Origin: Dysgonomonas sp. 520
GTDB lineage: Bacteria > Bacteroidota > Bacteroidia > Bacteroidales > Dysgonomonadaceae
DNA: 64,000 nt
Assembly (NCBI RefSeq): GCF_010501095.1
Contig: NZ_QVMP01000006.1
Coordinates: forward strand, 62,001-126,000
Direction: 5' to 3'
Shown: piece after piece, positions 44,601 to 54,235 of the stretch
How the letters are laid out: each line of letters opens with the position of its first letter
How positions within the stretch are numbered: the first letter of the stretch is position 1
Made by a program: the position numbers and the translations under genes
Notes under the pieces: model-generated
Database searches by the model: none
Told to the model about the DNA's origin: nothing
The model's input: only the letters and a program-made list of their open reading frames with translations

Positions 44601-45659
44601 TGTAATATTCCTTTTTTGCGGCCAATAAGAAATGGGGTATACCTATTTATGAATGTTATTACGGGGATAAATAGTATCATTGCAAGTATCAGGTAACACA
44701 GATTATATTCTATATTATTATCTAAAATATCGAGAGGTAACTTCAGTATGAATACATGGATAGCTTTTATAAAGGCATAAACCAAAAGATGAAAACCTAA
44801 AATAATGATAGTATTTCGTCCGTAGAAATTGAATATTCTTGAAGCTGGTAATATGGAAGATAAAGTCAAAATAAAAATTGCACCACACAAGGCATTCAAT
44901 ATGAATAAGATATAATTATTGAAATTTAACTTATAGACCATTATATATTCATCGTTAGCGTTAGCATTCATTAATATGATGATCAGAATGAAGGAGATGG
45001 CAACTATAACCAGCTTTATGTAAATAGATTGATTTAAAATATACTTATTAAGCAAATCTTTTTTTCGCATTATATAGCCGATGTTTATGAAGAGTATACA
45101 AAACAAAGCAACGTCGCCCCCCCCAAGGCAAACGGAAAGGGATAGTCTCTTTGACTAAAATTCCAATAATGAATAAAATACAAGAGGTCAGTATAGTGTA
45201 TTTTGGTAGATATTTTAAAATTAAAAAAAAGATGATTTCGCAAACAAACAGGCAGGGCAAAAACCAAATAGGAAAATTGAAGCCTAAGAATTCTTTTGAC
45301 GCGGGGGCATAAAAAATGCCAACAATATATTTTAACAGATTTTCATCTCCATCTGTTTCATTACCAAAGTTTCTCCCTACAATTACATAATAAATGTATG
45401 ATATTATCGCAAAAAAGAAAAACGGAACAATTAAATGTCTGAATTTATGTTTTACAAATGCTATAAAATTATCTTGTTTCAAGGAGAATAATATTCCGGT
45501 ACATATAAAAAAAAGAGACAAATGGAATGAATTTGAAAATAACCTTAAGTCGTACGTAACAGATAGGTGAGTTAACATCACAAGCACGATAGCCATTGTC
45601 TTTGTTGTATTTATATAATATAATTCGTTTTTACCCGAATTTTGACTATGTTTTTTCAT
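44597..45659 (-). pseudogene. Acyltransferase family 3 gene, out of frame at a G8 tract (possibly phase-variable)
   Basis: A polytopic acyltransferase of the Acyl_transf_3 type (O-acetylation or similar of surface sugars) split in two frames. The first part, from the ATG at 45659, has NTTKTMAIVLVMLTHLS (the catalytic-type His region) and transmembrane helices to the segment FRLPWGG, then runs out of frame to a stop at 45048. The second part continues in the next frame from DVALFCILFINIGYIM, normally contiguous in this family, to 44597. The switch is exactly at eight G (minus strand; C8 at 45117-45124). With seven G the gene would encode one 353-residue protein. Either a slippage-switched gene caught off, a mutation, or a sequencing error. 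It overlaps the PEtN transferase start by four bases. Confidence 0.85.
45117..45124 (-). repeat. G8 homopolymer tract inside the acyltransferase gene
   Basis: Eight consecutive C on the plus strand (G on the coding strand), the longest G/C run I noticed in the window. Loss of one base restores the reading frame. Confidence 0.9.
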
Positions 45660-45914
45660 GGCTTCAAAAATACAACAAATCTCAAGATTACAATTTTAGC
45701 GATCTCAAAAAATATAACATAATAGTCAAAAATTATAAAAAAAGCATTCTTTTTTGCCTCTAAAAATAATGTTTTATAATATCTTTTATTTGTTAAATAA
45801 TTCATTTACCTTTATATCGTAAGTATAACAAAATGTATTTCAAACGGTGCAAATATTTAAAATCTTGATTATAAATTGCATTTAACAACCAAACATTTTT
45901 AATTCGGAACAGCG

Positions 45915-47873
45915 ATGAGTTACTTAAAATTTGATAAAACAAGAATGGTCAACCTCGAATATTCTCTGAACAGGGAAATTTTGAGAACTAATAGAAGGGG
46001 GGCATACCATTGTACAACTCTTGTTGAATGCAATACCCGTAAGCAGCATGGATTGTTGGTGATGCCTGTACCCAATCTGGACGAGTCGAATCATGTATTG
46101 CTTTCATCTTTCGACGAAACGGTTATTCAACGAGGAGCAGAATTTAATTTAGGTATACATAAATATGATGGAGAGCATTATAGTCCTCTAGGGCATAAGT
46201 ATATTCGTGAGTTTGATTGCGAATCGTGCCCGAAGACTATATATCGTATCGGGGGCGTTATTTTGTCGAAAGAAAAATTGTTTTCGTTGGAAGAAAACAA
46301 TATCCTTATCCGATATACTTTGCTGGAGGCACATTCTCCTACAACCTTGAGATTCAGACCGTTTTTGGCTTTCAGGAGTATCAATGAGTTGACACACGAA
46401 AACGGTAAGGCTAATTTGTCTTACCAGGAAATAGAAAACGGTATCAGTACATGTATGTATGACGGTTACCCTAATCTTTATATGCAATTCAGTAAACCCA
46501 ATTCGTTCAACTATAACCCGTTGTGGAATAAAGGGATTGAATATAGCAAGGATATGGAGCTGGGTTTTGAATATAAGGAAGACTTGTACGTTCCCGGATA
46601 TTTTGAGGTGCCCATAGAAAAAGGAGAAACTATTGTTTTTTCGGCAAGCGATAAACCCGTAAAGACCGGTAGGTTGGTAAAGCAGTTTGATGAAGAGATA
46701 GAGCGGCGTACTCCCCGTTCTTCGTTCTACAATTGTTTGAAAAATTCGGCGCATCAGTTCTATATACGCCCAACCAAAAGCGAGTTGTATCTGCTCAGGG
46801 GCTATCCTTGGTTTGGAGTTGAGGCGCGCGACCAATTTATGTCTTTGCCGGGACTTACAATGTCTATCGGCAGGAATGAGGCATTTGAAGAAGTGATAAA
46901 TACGGCGAGAACGCCTATTTACCAATTTCTGGAAAACAGACCCGTTACCGGCCTGCTGAAAGGTTTGGACAAACCCGACGTATTGCTATGGGTGATCTGG
47001 GCAATAAAAAAGTTTTTCTTGACAAATAAAGATACCTGCCTGTCTAAATACAGCGATCTGGTGAAAGATATAATGCGTTTTATAATGGAAAACAAGCATC
47101 CGAATTTGCATCTGGAAGGGAATAACCTGCTCTGGTGCAATGGAAAAGATATATCGGCCAGTTGGATGGATACAACATTCATGGGTAGGCTGATTACACC
47201 TCGCACAGGTTTCCTTGTAGAAGTAAATGCCTTGTGGTATAACGCATTGATGGTGCTTCGCGAATTTATGGAACATGACAATGATGATGAACAACAAATT
47301 CGCGAAATTGTTACATTTACAGAGACTGTAAGAGATTCTTTCCTCGATACATTTGTGAATAACGCAGGATATTTGTTCGACTACGTGGATGGCACGTTGC
47401 CCGATTGGCAGGTCAGACCCAACATGGTTATCGCCATTGCAATGGATTATTCACCTTTGACCCGGAGGCAAAGCAAATCTGTATTGGATATGGTTACGAA
47501 AGAACTCCTTACACCAAAGGGAATACGTACGCTGTCGCCAAAGAGCGAAGGCTACCAGCCATATTTTGAAGGAAGCCAGCACAACAGGGATTACGCATAT
47601 TCGAACGGAACGGCATGGCCTTTTTTGTTAGGACATTTTTTTGAAGCATATATAAAAATACATCAAAGAAGCGGCATTTCTTTCATCGAAAGAATGCTGA
47701 TTACCATCGAAGAAGAAATGGCAAATAATTGTATTGGTTCTTTATCGCAACTTTACGACGGAAATCCGCCTTATACAGGCCGGGCAGCATTTTCTTACGC
47801 TCCAAGTGTGGCCGGAGTGTTGAGGGCGATGCAGCTAAAAGACAAACTGGAAGAAGAGTTAGATAATGAATAA
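45915..47873 (+). CDS. Glycogen debranching enzyme (amylo-alpha-1,6-glucosidase)
   Basis: 652-residue protein with an N-terminal GDE_N domain (residues 20-240, ending before EIERRTPRSS) and a C-terminal (alpha/alpha)6 barrel of the GH133/GDE_C type (about 280-640). Key segments are YPWFGVEARDQFMSLPGL, NNLLWCNGKDISASWMDTTF and NRDYAYSNGTAWPFLLGH. It removes alpha-1,6 branches from glycogen. First of three plus-strand genes spaced 25-29 bases apart with a glycogen synthase-like transferase and a GH57 amylase, a set found in many Bacteroidales. GlgC and GlgB are not in the window. Confidence 0.93.
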   Translation: MSYLKFDKTRMVNLEYSLNREILRTNRRGAYHCTTLVECNTRKQHGLLVMPVPNLDESNHVLLSSFDETVIQRGAEFNLGIHKYDGEHYSPLGHKYIREFDCESCPKTIYRIGGVILSKEKLFSLEENNILIRYTLLEAHSPTTLRFRPFLAFRSINELTHENGKANLSYQEIENGISTCMYDGYPNLYMQFSKPNSFNYNPLWNKGIEYSKDMELGFEYKEDLYVPGYFEVPIEKGETIVFSASDKPVKTGRLVKQFDEEIERRTPRSSFYNCLKNSAHQFYIRPTKSELYLLRGYPWFGVEARDQFMSLPGLTMSIGRNEAFEEVINTARTPIYQFLENRPVTGLLKGLDKPDVLLWVIWAIKKFFLTNKDTCLSKYSDLVKDIMRFIMENKHPNLHLEGNNLLWCNGKDISASWMDTTFMGRLITPRTGFLVEVNALWYNALMVLREFMEHDNDDEQQIREIVTFTETVRDSFLDTFVNNAGYLFDYVDGTLPDWQVRPNMVIAIAMDYSPLTRRQSKSVLDMVTKELLTPKGIRTLSPKSEGYQPYFEGSQHNRDYAYSNGTAWPFLLGHFFEAYIKIHQRSGISFIERMLITIEEEMANNCIGSLSQLYDGNPPYTGRAAFSYAPSVAGVLRAMQLKDKLEEELDNE

Positions 47874-47902
47874 ACAATTAAGAAAATAAATATTCTGTAT
47901 CA

Positions 47903-49162
47903 ATGAAAGCATTAATGTTTGGGTGGGAGTTTCCACCTCATATACTGGGAGGTTTGGGCACGGCCAGTTATGGCTTGACCAAAGGCATGGCTAAACAGCC
48001 CGACATGGACATAACTTTTGTTATACCAAGACCTTGGGGAGACGAAGACCAAAGTTTCCTGAAGGTGATTGGAACATGTAATGTGCCGGTGGTGAGATAC
48101 GATGTCCCGTTGGAAAAAGTGAAAGCAAAATTTTCCAAATATGTGGATCCGCAAGAGTATTATGATTTTAGAGATCACATTTATGCGGATTTTCGCTATA
48201 TCAAAACAAATGAATTTGGGTGTATCGAGTTTTCGGGAAGATATCCTGACAATTTGTTGCAGGAAATCAATAACTATTCAATTGTTGCCGGAGTAATAGC
48301 CCGTACATACAACTATGACATAATACATTCGCACGATTGGCTGACATATCCTGCCGGTATACATGCGAAGAATATATTGGGCAAACCTTTGGTGGTTCAT
48401 GTTCATGCAACGGACTACGACCGTAGCCGGGGAAAGGTGAATCCTCAGGTGTATGGGATAGAAAAGGACGGAATGGATAATGCAGACCACATTATATGTG
48501 TGAGCGACCTGACCCGCAAGACGGTTATAGAGAAATACCATCAAGACCCAAGAAAGGTTTCCACGGTGCATAATGCAGTGGAGCCGTTAAGTCCCGAAAT
48601 AATGGCTATTAAACCGGAAAAAAGGACTAAAGACAAGATTGTTACCTTCTTGGGGCGTATAACCATGCAGAAGGGACCCGAATATTTTGTGGAAACAGCC
48701 GAAAAGGTTATCAAAAGAACAAAGAACATTCGTTTTGTGATGGCCGGAAGCGGAGATATGATGGAGCAGATGGTATATCTGGTAGCGTCGAAAGGTATGT
48801 CGGACAGGTTTCACTTTCCGGGATTTATGAAAGGGAAACAGGTGTACGAAATGTTGAAGCGCAGCGATGTGTATGTGATGCCTTCCGTATCGGAACCGTT
48901 TGGCATATCGCCGCTGGAGGCGATGCAGTGCGGCATTCCCTCAATCATATCGAAGCAATCGGGCTGCGCCGAAATTTTGGATAAGGCTATAAAGTTGGAT
49001 TATTGGGATACGGAGGCTATGGCTGATGCTATTTATTCAATTTGCACTTATCCGGCAATGGCCGATTTTTTGCAAAAAGAAGGTAAGCACGAGGTTGATA
49101 ATATAAAGTGGGAAGACGCCGGACTGAAAGTCCGTAAGATTTACGATGAACTCTGTTTTTAA
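47903..49162 (+). CDS. Glycogen synthase-like glycosyltransferase
   Basis: 419-residue GT-B enzyme. The N-terminal WEFPPHILGGLGTASYGL holds the glycine-rich donor loop of glycogen/starch synthases, DIIHSHDWLTYPAG the typical acceptor-side motif, and the C-terminal EPFGISPLEAMQCGIP the EX7E-type catalytic segment. It could use ADP- or UDP-glucose to extend alpha-1,4-glucan. The genomic setting, between debranching enzyme and GH57, strongly supports glycogen metabolism; donor nucleotide not determined. Confidence 0.9.
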   Translation: MKALMFGWEFPPHILGGLGTASYGLTKGMAKQPDMDITFVIPRPWGDEDQSFLKVIGTCNVPVVRYDVPLEKVKAKFSKYVDPQEYYDFRDHIYADFRYIKTNEFGCIEFSGRYPDNLLQEINNYSIVAGVIARTYNYDIIHSHDWLTYPAGIHAKNILGKPLVVHVHATDYDRSRGKVNPQVYGIEKDGMDNADHIICVSDLTRKTVIEKYHQDPRKVSTVHNAVEPLSPEIMAIKPEKRTKDKIVTFLGRITMQKGPEYFVETAEKVIKRTKNIRFVMAGSGDMMEQMVYLVASKGMSDRFHFPGFMKGKQVYEMLKRSDVYVMPSVSEPFGISPLEAMQCGIPSIISKQSGCAEILDKAIKLDYWDTEAMADAIYSICTYPAMADFLQKEGKHEVDNIKWEDAGLKVRKIYDELCF

Positions 49163-49187
49163 TCAAAATAAAGAAATATTTTAAATT

Positions 49188-50483
49188 ATGAAGACAATTT
49201 GTTTTTGTTTCAAGATACACCAACCGTTTCGACTGAAAAGGTACCGGTTCTTCAATATCGGAGGCGACCATTATTACTATGACGATTTTTCGAATGAAGA
49301 TATACTTCAACAAATCGCATATTCTTCTTATATACCGGCCAACAGGATGTTGCTGGAAATGATAAAAAACTCAGACGGAAAGTTTAAAGTGGCTTTTTCG
49401 GTTTCCGGTATCGCCCTAGAGCAGATGGAAATGTATACTCCGGAAGTTATTGACGGACTTAAAGAGCTGGCTAAGACGGGATGTGTTGAGTTTTTGTCGG
49501 AGCCATACGCACATTCGCTGGCATCGTTGTTCGATGTCGAAGGATTCAGGCAACAGGTTGAGCAGCATACCCGAAAAATAAAGGAGCTTTTTGAACAAGA
49601 GCCAAAAGTCTTCTGTAATACAGAATTGTTGTATTCGGATGAGATAGCAAGCCTTGTCGCCGATATGGGTTATGAGGCAATGATTACGGAAGGAGCCAAA
49701 CGCACGTTAGGTTGGAAGAGTCCCAATTATCTGTACAGGTCTACGGTGGAGCCAAACCTCAAGTTGCTGTTGAGGAATGCGAAGTTGAGCGACGACATAT
49801 CGTTCCGTTTTTCAGACTATTCGTGGAATGAGTATCCATTAACCGCCGATAAATATATCGACTGGATAGCCTCTACGCCCGACGAAGAACAGTTGTTCAA
49901 CTTGTTTATGAGTTACGAAACATTTGGCATGCATCAGCATGTGCAGTCCGGAATCTTCGAATTTATGAAGGCTTTGCAAGGCTTTGCGTATGAGCATGAC
50001 ATCAGTTTTTCTACACCAAGTGAGGTGTTGAAAAAATATAAACCCGTGGGAATCATCTCGGTGACTCACCCTATCTCTTGGGCCGATGAAGAAAGAGACA
50101 CATCGGCATGGTTGGGTAATATATTGCAGCAAGAGGCTGTGAATAAGTTGTACGAATTGTCCGAAAGGGTAGAACTAAGCCAGACCCGCAGAATAAAACA
50201 AGATTGGCTCTATCTGCAATCGTGCGACCATTTCTATTATATGGGAACAAAAAAGCCCTTGCCTTACAGTCCGTATTCGTCTCCTTACGAGGCATTCAAC
50301 AATTATATGAATATATTGGGCGACTTTAGGGAAAGGGTTGAGGCCGAATTTCCGAGTTCGATAGAAAATGAAGAACTTAGCGCACTTTTGAAGCAGATTC
50401 ACGATCAGGAAAAAGAAATAGATAAACTGGAAAATGAGATTCATGCCTTAAGGGAAAAAAGTTACAGGAAGAAAAAAGTCTGA
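49188..50483 (+). CDS. Glycoside hydrolase family 57 (alpha-amylase/glucanotransferase type)
   Basis: 431-residue GH57 enzyme. Conserved regions seen are FKIHQP near residues 8-13 (region 1), CNTELLYSDE with the nucleophile Glu (region 3) and DDISFRFSDYSW with the acid/base Asp (region 4). The last 40 residues are a predicted coiled coil (ELSALLKQIHDQEKEIDKLE). It should cut or transfer alpha-1,4-glucan chains in the cytoplasm, as no signal peptide is present. A strong terminator ends the three-gene module. Confidence 0.92.
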   Translation: MKTICFCFKIHQPFRLKRYRFFNIGGDHYYYDDFSNEDILQQIAYSSYIPANRMLLEMIKNSDGKFKVAFSVSGIALEQMEMYTPEVIDGLKELAKTGCVEFLSEPYAHSLASLFDVEGFRQQVEQHTRKIKELFEQEPKVFCNTELLYSDEIASLVADMGYEAMITEGAKRTLGWKSPNYLYRSTVEPNLKLLLRNAKLSDDISFRFSDYSWNEYPLTADKYIDWIASTPDEEQLFNLFMSYETFGMHQHVQSGIFEFMKALQGFAYEHDISFSTPSEVLKKYKPVGIISVTHPISWADEERDTSAWLGNILQQEAVNKLYELSERVELSQTRRIKQDWLYLQSCDHFYYMGTKKPLPYSPYSSPYEAFNNYMNILGDFRERVEAEFPSSIENEELSALLKQIHDQEKEIDKLENEIHALREKSYRKKKV

Positions 50484-50502
50484 TTCAAATAGTTATTTTC
50501 GG

Positions 50503-50533
50503 AAGCTCTCTTTTATCAAAAAGGGAGCTTTTT
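50503..50533 (+). terminator. Terminator of the glycogen module
   Basis: AAGCTCTCTTTT pairs with AAAAGGGAGCTT (12 bp, one G-T pair) around an ATCA loop and is followed by TTTG. Confidence 0.85.
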
Positions 50534-50534
50534 G

Positions 50535-50564
50535 TTGTATGTCTGCCGAAAAATGTTATTTTTG
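50535..50564 (+). promoter_or_regulatory. Promoter for the NfeD/flotillin operon
   Basis: TTG (50535-50537), 19-base spacer, TATTTTTG (50557-50564). It starts directly after the preceding terminator and leaves a leader of about 30 bases. Confidence 0.8.
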
Positions 50565-50601
50565 CATATAAACTAATCTCAACGAATAAACAGAAAACTC
50601 T

Positions 50602-51159
50602 ATGACCGCTTTTTTTTCAAGTATGGAATCGCCCGAACGTGTATATTGGTACATTGCAATTGGAGCCAGTATTGTTTTTGTATTGCTCACGATAGCTTCT
50701 TTTTTTGGAGGAGACTCGGACGTCGATGTCGAAACACAGGTTGGTGAAGCGGAAAGTCCGTTTCATTTGTTTTCTTTACGAAATATAATTAACTTCTTGC
50801 TAGGGTTTGGATGGACGGGTGTTGTATTTTATGGCAACATAGAAAATCAGATAATATTAGGATTATTAGCCATTCTGGTGGGTGCATTGTTTGTTGCGGT
50901 TTTCTTCATGACAATGCGTTCTTTCCTTAAGTTGACGGAAAACAATACATTCAGCTTGGAGCAGGCGGTTGGAAAAACCGGAAATGTATACCTTAAAATT
51001 CCACCGCAGAAAACCGGAAAAGGGAAAGTCCTGATCAGTGTAAAAGGTTCTGTCAGAGAGTTGGAGGCTGTTACGGAAGATGAGTCGGCAATAGAAACGG
51101 GAAGAACTGTTGAGGTTGTAGCGGTAGAGGGGTCTGCACTGATTGTGAAAAGAGTATAA
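50602..51159 (+). CDS. NfeD-like membrane protein (flotillin partner)
   Basis: 185-residue protein with three hydrophobic segments (about 17-33, 58-75, 86-106) and a C-terminal OB-fold domain (around 115-185) with QAVGKTGNVYLKIPPQ and the ending VEGSALIVKRV typical of the NfeD C-terminal domain. It has no serine-protease domain, so it is the short YuaF/NfeD1b type. It precedes the flotillin gene by 38 bases, the classic yuaF-floT pairing. Likely supports flotillin membrane assemblies. Confidence 0.85.
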   Translation: MTAFFSSMESPERVYWYIAIGASIVFVLLTIASFFGGDSDVDVETQVGEAESPFHLFSLRNIINFLLGFGWTGVVFYGNIENQIILGLLAILVGALFVAVFFMTMRSFLKLTENNTFSLEQAVGKTGNVYLKIPPQKTGKGKVLISVKGSVRELEAVTEDESAIETGRTVEVVAVEGSALIVKRV

Positions 51160-51197
51160 AAAACAAAACTAAATAATATTTATAATTAACATTTACT

Positions 51198-52727
51198 ATG
51201 GAACAAGGAATTATTCTTCTTATCGGGATATTGGCTGTTGTTTTGGTCGTTCTGATATTATTTCTGGCATCACGGTACAAGCGTTGTCCGTCTGATAAAA
51301 TATTAGTTGTATATGGAAAAACAGGAGGCTCGTCGGCCAAGTGTGTGCATGGAGGAGGAGCGTTTATCTGGCCGGTTATTCAGGATTATTCGTTTCTCGA
51401 CCTGAAGCCTATTTCCATTGAGGCAAACCTGAAAAGTGCTTTGAGTAGACAGAATATACGTGTGGATGTTCCTTGTCGTTTTACGATAGCAATTTCGACA
51501 GAAAAAGATACAATGAATGCTGCGGCTGAACGTTTGTTGGGATTGGTTCCCGGGCAAATTCAGGATTTGGCACAGGATATCCTTTTCGGACAGTTGCGTC
51601 TTGTTATCGCAACAATGACTATTGAGGAAATCAACTCGGACAGGGATAAATTTCTCGATAATATTTCGATAAATGTTGATACCGAATTGCGTAAAATAGG
51701 TCTTAAGCTGATAAACGTAAACGTAACCGACATCAATGACGAATCGGGTTATATCGATGCTCTTGGAAAAGAAGCTGCCGCAAAAGCCATAAACGAAGCC
51801 AAGGTAAGCGTTGCCGAGCAGGAAAAAATGGGAGAAACCGGTAAGGCTTTGGCAGACAGAGAGCGTGATGTTCAAATTGCTGAAACCAACAGAGATAGGG
51901 ATGTTAAAATTGCCAATACTCAGAAAGACAGGGAGGTAAGTATTGCTCAGGCTGCAAGAGATGAGTCTATCGGTAAGGCGGAAGCTGCCAGAGACACCCG
52001 TGTGAAAACTTCGGAAGCCAACGCAACCGCCATACAGGGAGAGAATGAGGCGAAAATCACTATCGCAAATTCTGACGCCGCACGTCGTGAAAGAGAAGCT
52101 GAGGCTATGCGCCTAGCCATAAGTGCCGAAAAAGTGCAACAAGCGAAAGCTCTGGAAGAAGCATACCAAGCAGAACAAAAAGCCGAGCTTGCCCGTTCCG
52201 AAAGGGAACGTTCAACTCAGATTGCCAACGTGGTTGTTCCTGCCGAAATTGATAAGCAAAAAGCCATAATTGACGCTCAGGCTGAGGCAGAAAAAGTAAG
52301 AGTGCAGGCGAAAGGGGAGGCAGATGCCATTTTTGCGAAGATGGATGCCGAAGCCCGTGGTTTGTATGAAATATTGACAAAACAAGCCGAAGGTTATAAA
52401 GAAATGGTAGCCGCCGCAGGTGGAAGTGCAACAGACGCTTATCAGTTGTTGTTGATCGAAAAACTTCCCGAATTGGTTAAAACCCAGGTTGAAGCAATCA
52501 AGAACATCAAGATTGATAAAATCACTGTTTGGGATTCACAGAACGGAGGTGGCGCAAACGGTAGCGACAAAACCTCTACGGCCAACTTTGTTTCGGGTTT
52601 GATGAAAAGCGTGCCCCCACTGAACGATTTGTTCAATATGGCGGGAATGAATCTGCCCTCGTACCTGAAAGGAAATGAGGTGAAAGATGCTGACGCAGAA
52701 GATGTAACGGATAACAAAAAGAAATAA
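51198..52727 (+). CDS. Flotillin-like SPFH/band-7 protein
   Basis: 509-residue protein with one N-terminal membrane anchor (residues 5-25), an SPFH/band-7 domain (about 30-200), then a long Glu/Ala/Arg-rich coiled-coil region (about 200-400) with AERERD-type repeats such as ADRERDVQIAETNRDRDVKI, and a C-terminal tail ending in a Lys-rich tract. This is the flotillin/reggie domain order. Flotillins organise membrane microdomains and chaperone membrane proteins. Paired with the NfeD-like gene. Confidence 0.94.
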   Translation: MEQGIILLIGILAVVLVVLILFLASRYKRCPSDKILVVYGKTGGSSAKCVHGGGAFIWPVIQDYSFLDLKPISIEANLKSALSRQNIRVDVPCRFTIAISTEKDTMNAAAERLLGLVPGQIQDLAQDILFGQLRLVIATMTIEEINSDRDKFLDNISINVDTELRKIGLKLINVNVTDINDESGYIDALGKEAAAKAINEAKVSVAEQEKMGETGKALADRERDVQIAETNRDRDVKIANTQKDREVSIAQAARDESIGKAEAARDTRVKTSEANATAIQGENEAKITIANSDAARREREAEAMRLAISAEKVQQAKALEEAYQAEQKAELARSERERSTQIANVVVPAEIDKQKAIIDAQAEAEKVRVQAKGEADAIFAKMDAEARGLYEILTKQAEGYKEMVAAAGGSATDAYQLLLIEKLPELVKTQVEAIKNIKIDKITVWDSQNGGGANGSDKTSTANFVSGLMKSVPPLNDLFNMAGMNLPSYLKGNEVKDADAEDVTDNKKK

Positions 52728-52750
52728 GAAATATCACTTGTAATATGCTT

Positions 52751-52786
52751 GAAACCAACCGGATTCTTTCGGTTGGTTTCGTCGTT
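52751..52786 (+). terminator. Terminator of the flotillin operon
   Basis: GAAACCAACCG and CGGTTGGTTTC form an 11-bp stem with an 8-base loop; the trailing T-run is short (GTCGTTT). Confidence 0.75.
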
Positions 52787-53023
52787 TAAAGGAGGCAGAA
52801 AAATGATTGGTTTAGAATATACAAATCATAATTGTAGGGGTGGGGTTCTACTCTACCCGAAGGCAGTTAATATATAAAGAACCTATTTCGACTATAAGCG
52901 TCTTTATTTTAATATTTTTAACGACGAAATAAAGGAATTCAGATTTAACATTCATATTTTTGTCATGCGAATAAAGTAATATCAAAAAAAGGTCTTAGAC
53001 CTGTTTTTTTATTTGGAAAGCAA
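52787..53023. other. Gene-free spacer with a degenerate TGTAGGGG repeat
   Basis: Part of the 515-bp spacer before the MoxR gene. It contains ATTGTAGGGGTGGGGTTC followed by CTACCCGAAGGC at about 52831-52865, a degenerate copy of the GGGCAG hairpin family at 16.6 and 39.2 kb. No gene or clear promoter was seen. Confidence 0.55.
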
Positions 53024-53163
53024 AGAAGTCATCTAGACTTTTTAAATTATACTTAATTTTTGAGTTTTTGTCATGTTGAACGTAGTGAAACATCTAAAAA
53101 ACAGATCCTTCGATACTCTCAGGATGACAAAATTGAATAAAACGAAAAAGTCTAGACGGTTTC
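53024..53163. repeat. MITE-like element, copy 2 (140 bp)
   Basis: Reverse-orientation partner of 41862-42002. The ends AGAAGTCATCTAGACTTTTT and (reverse complement of the other end) TGAAACCGTCTAGACTTTTT agree at 16 of 20 positions, and TCTAGACTTTTT is perfect. AAA flanks both ends. The inner palindrome begins TGTCATGTTGAACGTAG and ends CTCTCAGGATGACA. Confidence 0.82.
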
Positions 53164-53242
53164 AAAATAAGCCTAGTGTAGGTTATAACTCGAAAATATA
53201 TCATTAACTATTATTGATTACTTAATTACAAAATAGATTTTT

Positions 53243-54235
53243 ATGGCTCAGGTTGACATAAGAGAATTAAATGAACGGATAGAGAAACAAAGTTCGTTCG
53301 TTAATATGATTACCATGGGAATGGACAAGGTTATTGTAGGACAAAAACATCTTGTCGAATCCCTTCTGATAGGATTATTGTCTGATGGACATATATTGCT
53401 GGAGGGTGTTCCCGGGTTGGCAAAAACATTGGCCATAAAGACATTGGCATCGTTGATTGATGCAAAATATCACCGTATTCAGTTCACGCCCGATTTGTTG
53501 CCTGCCGATGTTATCGGTACGTTGATATACAGTCCCAAATCGGAAGAATTTTTGGTGAAACAGGGTCCTGTTTTCTCAAATTTTGTTTTGGCCGACGAGA
53601 TAAACCGTGCTCCGGCAAAAGTGCAGAGTGCCTTGCTTGAGGCTATGCAAGAGCGTCAGGTTACGATAGGCGATAAGACATACGAATTGCCAAAACCATT
53701 TTTGGTAATGGCAACTCAAAACCCGATAGAGCAGGAGGGTACTTATCCTTTGCCCGAAGCTCAGGTCGACCGTTTCATGCTGAAAGTAATTATCAACTAT
53801 CCTAAGAAAGAAGAGGAACAATTGATATTGCGTCAGAATATTACAAATGCTTACGAAAAACTGACACCTGTATTGAAGGCTGAAGAAATTCTGGAAGCCA
53901 GAAAAGTTGTAGGTGATGTGTACCTGGACGAAAAAATAGAAAAATATATCGTAGATATTGTATTTGCCAGCCGTTTCCCTCAAGATCATGGATTGCCCGA
54001 TCTGAAAGGGTTGATTGGTTTCGGGGCGTCGCCTCGTGCTTCCATCAATTTGGCATTGGCTTCTCGTGCCTATGCTTTCATCAAGCGCAGAGGATATGTT
54101 ATTCCGGAAGACGTGAGAGCTGTGTGTCACGATGTTATGCGTCACCGTATTGGTCTGACTTACGAAGCGGAAGCAAATAACACAACTTCTGACGAGATCA
54201 TAAGCGAAATACTGAATAAGGTTGAAGTGCCTTAA
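53243..54235 (+). CDS. MoxR-family AAA+ ATPase
   Basis: 330-residue AAA+ ATPase. Walker A GVPGLAKTL lies near residues 55-63, Walker B with the MoxR signature FVLADEINRAPAKVQ near 115, and the AAA lid helices follow. MoxR proteins are chaperones that help insert metals or assemble complexes together with VWA proteins. First gene of the Bat cluster; a 183-base gap with a short tandem repeat separates it from the DUF58 gene. Confidence 0.95.
   Translation: MAQVDIRELNERIEKQSSFVNMITMGMDKVIVGQKHLVESLLIGLLSDGHILLEGVPGLAKTLAIKTLASLIDAKYHRIQFTPDLLPADVIGTLIYSPKSEEFLVKQGPVFSNFVLADEINRAPAKVQSALLEAMQERQVTIGDKTYELPKPFLVMATQNPIEQEGTYPLPEAQVDRFMLKVIINYPKKEEEQLILRQNITNAYEKLTPVLKAEEILEARKVVGDVYLDEKIEKYIVDIVFASRFPQDHGLPDLKGLIGFGASPRASINLALASRAYAFIKRRGYVIPEDVRAVCHDVMRHRIGLTYEAEANNTTSDEIISEILNKVEVP

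Noticed and set aside
41862-53163. The inverted pair considered as the ends of one 11-kb transposon.
   Set aside because: The genes between are housekeeping type, there is no transposase, and each copy has its own terminal repeats, which fits two independent small elements better.
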